Shown here: positions 60,374-64,000 of the stretch, piece after piece
Layout: every line of letters begins with the position of its first letter
Numbering within the stretch: the stretch's first letter is position 1
DNA from: Amoeboaphelidium protococcarum
Taxonomy: Eukaryota; Aphelidiomycota; Aphelidea
Assembly (NCBI GenBank): GCA_023515745.1
Contig: JALECJ010000258.1
Span: forward strand, 1,678,501-1,742,500
Direction: 5' to 3'
DNA length: 64,000 nucleotides
Made by a program: the position numbers and the translations under genes
Notes under the pieces: generated by a model
What the model was told of the DNA's origin: nothing
Database searches by the model: none
Seen by the model: the letters and a program-made list of their open reading frames with translations, nothing else

Positions 60374-61534
60374 ATGCATTTTGCCATTGTGTTTTGCTGG
60401 GTATAAATTGCCTTCTACAATGCTCTTCCATATGAAAAGCCAGTATTATAAATTGGCGCCATTTTGCGTGATCGATACGAGGTGATCAAATTTGTTGGTG
60501 AAGGAGGCGCTGGTCATGTCTATTAAGCCCGGGATTTACTAAATTAAAATGATGTTGCAATTAAAGCGCTTGTTCGTGGACCTGTAGCTGACATTGAAGT
60601 GAAAATGACTCCAAGATCGCGAATTAATGGTAGATGTATATCAATATTGGATAGCTTCTATCACGGAACTGATGTTTGTTGCATAGTTTATCCTTTACTA
60701 GCTTGTGACCTTCAAGCTTACGCGTCTTCGCGCCCACTATCAGTAAATGGTCTCAGACAAGTCGGGTATGATGTTGCTTTGGCTATCAAACAAGCATTGG
60801 TGCAGGATATAGTCTAAAATGATGTGAAAACTGAAAATATACTCGTGGAAGATCGTCAGGTGGATGACGATGCAGATCTGAGAGTGCAGTTGTCCGACTT
60901 TGGTGTTGCTTGTAGAAATAGTGTTCGTAATTTTTGGCATCGTCCGACTCCTTATATTGAAAGTCCTGAAATAACTCTTCTTGGACAAGGTTCCGTCTAA
61001 TCTGATATTTGGTCATTTGGATTGCTTCTTGTACAATTGTACTAGTGCACCGACAGGGAATTATTGAATGGATACTGCGTTATCTCAAGACTTTATGAAA
61101 TTTAAACTTTCCTGAATGAACGTGTGCCTGATGTCTATAAGCGAGAATTGTATTGGAATTTGGTTACTTAATCTCATTTCAATACTGATGACGACGAAAC
61201 TAAGGCAAATGATGTTTATACATACTTCCAATTACTTTGGTTAAAGGCGCGACATTTGGTGGGTTCATATTTCAATTTGATTGATGAAGATCCACTCTTC
61301 GACTCGGATGCAATGCGGCGTTTTAAATTTGAGATACAATATCCCTTTAAAGGAGGCTTGCAGAAAATTATGCCAATGCAACCTGGAACTGATGCGGAAG
61401 ATTATGAATAGCTTTGCGATTTGATTTAAAAATGTATCCGATGGTTGCCTCAAGATCGAATTACTGTCGATGAAATATTGTAACATCCATTTCTACTCAA
61501 AGCAAAGCATCGTGAAAGCGCATAATACTTTTGA
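60374..61534 (+). CDS. Divergent protein kinase
   Basis: 386 aa. The N-terminal extension (1-38) has a hydrophobic stretch (HFAIVFCWVQIAFYNALPY). The kinase domain starts with YEVIKFVGEGGAGHVYQARD (Gly loop) and VAIKAL (ATP-binding Lys). The catalytic loop reads IVQNDVKTENIL: HRD is replaced by QND, but the Asp, Lys and Asn are kept. SDFGVA is intact, SPE replaces APE, and SDIWSFGLLLVQL follows. The C-lobe continues to IRWLPQDRITVDEILQHPF. It is probably an active but divergent serine/threonine kinase of the CMGC or related type. It lies between the two LURP-one genes on the same strand. Confidence 0.88.
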
Positions 61535-61705
61535 GGTTTTGCACTGCGTAGAAGTCGATGGTATTATGCTTGAAAACTCTGATTGGCTTATCATCAATAC
61601 ATGGCAACATGTACTTTCATGATTATGATTTCTAGTATATAAAGTCATCTTTATATTCATTCCACAAGATACAAGCATAAATTAGTGTTAACTAACGCGT
61701 CAAGA

Positions 61706-62605
61706 ATGGATGCTAAACTTCAGTATTAGAATGATGCGTATCACATGCAGATGAACCAAGCGAATGCTCAAGGCAATTAAGTTTAACCGCTATACACCGC
61801 TCCCAACATTTATTAGAATTCAGGAGTATCTTATCAGCCTCAGTAATTAAATAGCATATAATAGCATCCAGCAGCAATGAACCAAGCCCCTGGAGTCATG
61901 CTAAGTGCTCCACCACCGGTTTCAATTGCTAAGATGCCGGTGATTGATGCCAAATTCTGTATGGATAAGTAAACTACTTTTGTGATGCAAAATGTACCTA
62001 TGCTGGGTCAGAGTTAGGACTATACTGTGCATGATTAAGAAGGACGAATGTGGTTCAAGTTTAGTAGCATCTTCTCATTTAGTGGCAAAAAGGCTCTGAT
62101 TGACACGTATAACTAGCCTATTCTGCACATGAAAAGACCATTCTTCAGCTTTAGTGGTAAATATCAGGCGTACTTTTAAAAGGGAGAAGAGCATGAAGTA
62201 TTCCGCTTCTAACCTGTATTCTGGTCGTGGATGCCGAAAGTCAAGATATTCTTAAAAGGTAATTTGACTCCTAATCCTGACTTTATACTGAGAGGTACCT
62301 ACGCAGATCAAGACTTTGACGTCTTCGATGTCAGATCCGGCAGCGAGTTTCTGGTTGCCAAAGTAACCAAACAAAGACCGCTGGAAAGTGTTTCTGCATT
62401 TCTCACCAATCTGGTTCTGAATGTAGATACGTATTATCTGACAGTAAATCCTAACGCAGACGCTGCGTTCATTGTCTGTCTTTGCGCTCTGTTTGACGAA
62501 AGATACGACATGAGCAATCATGGTCATGGTCATCACCACAATTCCGGCCATCGCCGTCATCATCATCATCATCATCGTCGTAGACGTGGTGGCCGTCGTC
62601 GTTGA
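61706..62605 (+). CDS. LURP-one/scramblase-like protein, copy 2, with His/Arg tail
   Basis: 299 aa, paralog of the protein at 59388: a Gln/Asn/Pro-rich N-terminus (1-88), then a LURP-one domain (about 90-268; FVMQNVPMLGQSQDYTVHD, MWFKFSSIF, PDFILRGTYADQDFDVFD, NPNADAAFIVCLCALFDE). Copy 2 has an added C-terminal tail of about 30 residues made of His runs and Arg/Gly (GHGHHHNSG, HHHHHHRRRRGG), possibly metal- or nucleic-acid-binding. A TAACGCGTCA motif lies 5-15 bp before the ATG. The copies are separated by the kinase gene, so the duplication was followed by insertion or included a larger unit. Confidence 0.85.
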
Positions 62606-62719
62606 ATATGAGCCTAATGTAAAAGAGAAAATGCAAGTTAATACTCAAATTAATAAACTTGATTTTCAGTTTCATTTTTACTGGACAAATCCGAACTACT
62701 TTCAACAGTGTTACCAGAG

Positions 62720-64000
62720 TCAACGCGAGTATGGTACGAATTGGCGATAAATAAGCTCAGCCAGAAACATTATAGATAAAAGACTTAGCGCCCCTACACC
62801 AAACATTACATTCAGCCATTGCTTAGAACCGCGATTCTGTTATCCCCATTCTGAAGCGTCGATGCGTTTACCCAAGTAATAGAATCCATAGTACCAAGCA
62901 ATAAAAAAGTAGTACAATGACGGCAAACCAAAAATCATTGGCCAATACAGCAGTTATCCAGCACTTGAATATGCGCTGTACACGCAGGCTGCGTAAATGA
63001 CAAGCATAACCGATAAAAGTGTCCAAAAACGCTACTGTCTCAGCTTTTAGTCAACGCCTTCATAGGTTGCTATAATTCCAGCATTGTTCTTTAATGCATG
63101 CTACTAATACTCTTCCACTGACCAACCATTCAGATAACGTACAACAATAGGTAGTCCCCAAAAGGTAGACATCATAAACAGGAATACAAAACTGAAGAAG
63201 AACATTCTGTACAGCAGACCATCCATAATACCCTGGAAGAATGCAACAACTGTAGCATGCAATATTATCCACATTTCAAGAGCAAACGCGGTCCAGTACT
63301 TGTTCTTATGCTCCCTGTGATACAACATTGACGACTGCCAGAATAGCAAGAAGATATGAATGAATCCAGTCATGTGGGCAAATGTGCTCTCAAAGCAGTG
63401 ATACCAGAACGTCAGAGTTATTCCGAAAGATGCCAGGTAACCATGATACTTGCCAGTGAGATCTGCAAAAGACACAATCTTGGACTTGCCATTCGCTGGA
63501 ATCCAAGTGAAAACCAAACCGCGACGTCTGATCTCAAAGATCATTGGCATAATTAGAGATGTGACACCTGCAAATAGAGTACTGATCTCCGGGAAACTAG
63601 CAGCAAGTCCATCATAAAAGAAGTATCCTTGGACATAATGCAATAGTGCGAATGCAACGTTAAGCTTGAGCATAGACAGAGCGTATGGGTTCCAACCAGA
63701 TTCAAACAAGGAAGTCCACTCCAAATCACCGCGTTTATGAGCGCGACGTGCCTGGGTCAGAATGTAGAACTATCCAGTCTGATGCAATAAATAGCAAGTC
63801 CAAGGTGTGATAATACTAAGAAAATTGCGCTTCAGCAGTCTAAATGGGTACTCAAAAGGGAATGTAGTACCATAGATCACAAAGCGACCAAAACCAAGTT
63901 GTCCACGTGCTGGAGCGCCGTTAGTCAGATCAAGGAGCCATTGCCTCAAGTCGGAACCATTAGGAGCATTAAGATAAGCAATCACCACTGCAGAAACAAT
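62720..64000 (-). CDS. Polytopic membrane protein, 5' end beyond window
   Basis: C-terminal 426 residues, open to the window edge. At least nine hydrophobic segments are visible (for example LNVAFALLHYVQGYFFYDGL, LASFGITLTFWYHCFES, GFIHIFLLFWQSSM, FFFSFVFLFMMSTFWGLPI, LYYFFIAWYYGFYY). The centre has HRGL-like and conserved-looking His (FWYHCFES, FIHIF, MLYHREHKNKYW), reminiscent of membrane-bound enzymes with His clusters, but no named motif is identified. A C-terminal TAR-rich helix linker (EEYQQHALKNNAG) precedes the last two or three helices. Function unknown. Confidence 0.75.

Noticed and set aside
1-64000. Bacterial operons, CRISPR arrays or plasmid features
   Set aside because: No spaced direct repeats, no Shine-Dalgarno-organised gene strings. 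Introns, SF3B3, Integrator and SEC63 show nuclear eukaryotic DNA.
1-64000. Gene-sized macronuclear chromosomes with telomeres
   Set aside because: No C4A4/G4T4 or C4A2-type telomere repeats are visible at the ends or inside, and many genes share one continuous 64-kb stretch.

Overview
This window is nuclear DNA of a microbial eukaryote that reads UAA and UAG as glutamine and stops only at UGA (as in NCBI table 6, the ciliate-type code). Under the standard code almost every gene breaks into short pieces. Under the altered code about thirty continuous reading frames appear, every one ending in TGA, with TAA/TAG falling in Q-rich tails and at ordinary positions inside conserved domains. Two spliceosomal introns (58 and 57 nt, GTAAGT...GTAG) were placed by protein logic; most genes have none. 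A mitochondrial inner-membrane-peptidase-like gene argues for a real mitochondrion and so against oxymonads and hexamitids, which also use UAR=Gln. I cannot name the lineage. The code says ciliate. A Crinkler/RHS-type protein, an MscL-type channel, an SMP-domain protein and a chromodomain retroelement are also present and are not, as far as I know, typical of a ciliate macronucleus.

Layout. 1-4.2 kb: a degenerate recombinase/telomeric-helicase-like ORF, sparse sequence and one tRNA-Ile(AAU). 4.2-20 kb, mostly minus strand: an unrecognised 784-aa protein, an IMP-type peptidase, a small possibly frameshifted gene, PAN2, an MscL-like channel, an SMP-domain lipid-transfer protein (plus strand), a UVSSA-like protein, an EF-hand membrane protein, acetyl-CoA acetyltransferase and Iwr1. 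20-35 kb: a Q/S-rich protein, an eIF4B-like RRM protein, eIF2B epsilon, a secreted Cys-containing protein, SF3B3 (minus), a CRN/RHS-type NTPase and a leucine-rich-repeat protein. 35.4-40.9 kb: an accessory island with Gag-like pieces, a retropepsin-chromodomain ORF without reverse transcriptase or integrase, and a membrane-protein gene interrupted by an in-frame TGA. 41.5-64 kb: GPD1, INTS6, SEC63, acyl-protein thioesterase, an AP180/CALM adaptor, a 1188-aa cNMP-binding/F-box/LRR fusion, a PSMG3-like chaperone, an SBBP-type surface protein, JMJD7, two LURP-one paralogs around a divergent kinase, and the 3' part of a multi-pass membrane protein.

The genes are compactly packed housekeeping genes (translation initiation, splicing, mRNA decay, transcription, secretion, lipid metabolism) with gaps usually of 70-500 bp. 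There is no operon-like functional clustering apart from the LURP-one pair. Start codons are the first in-frame ATG consistent with family length. Each model's length was checked as a multiple of three. No database search was possible, so family names rest on motifs and remembered family patterns.
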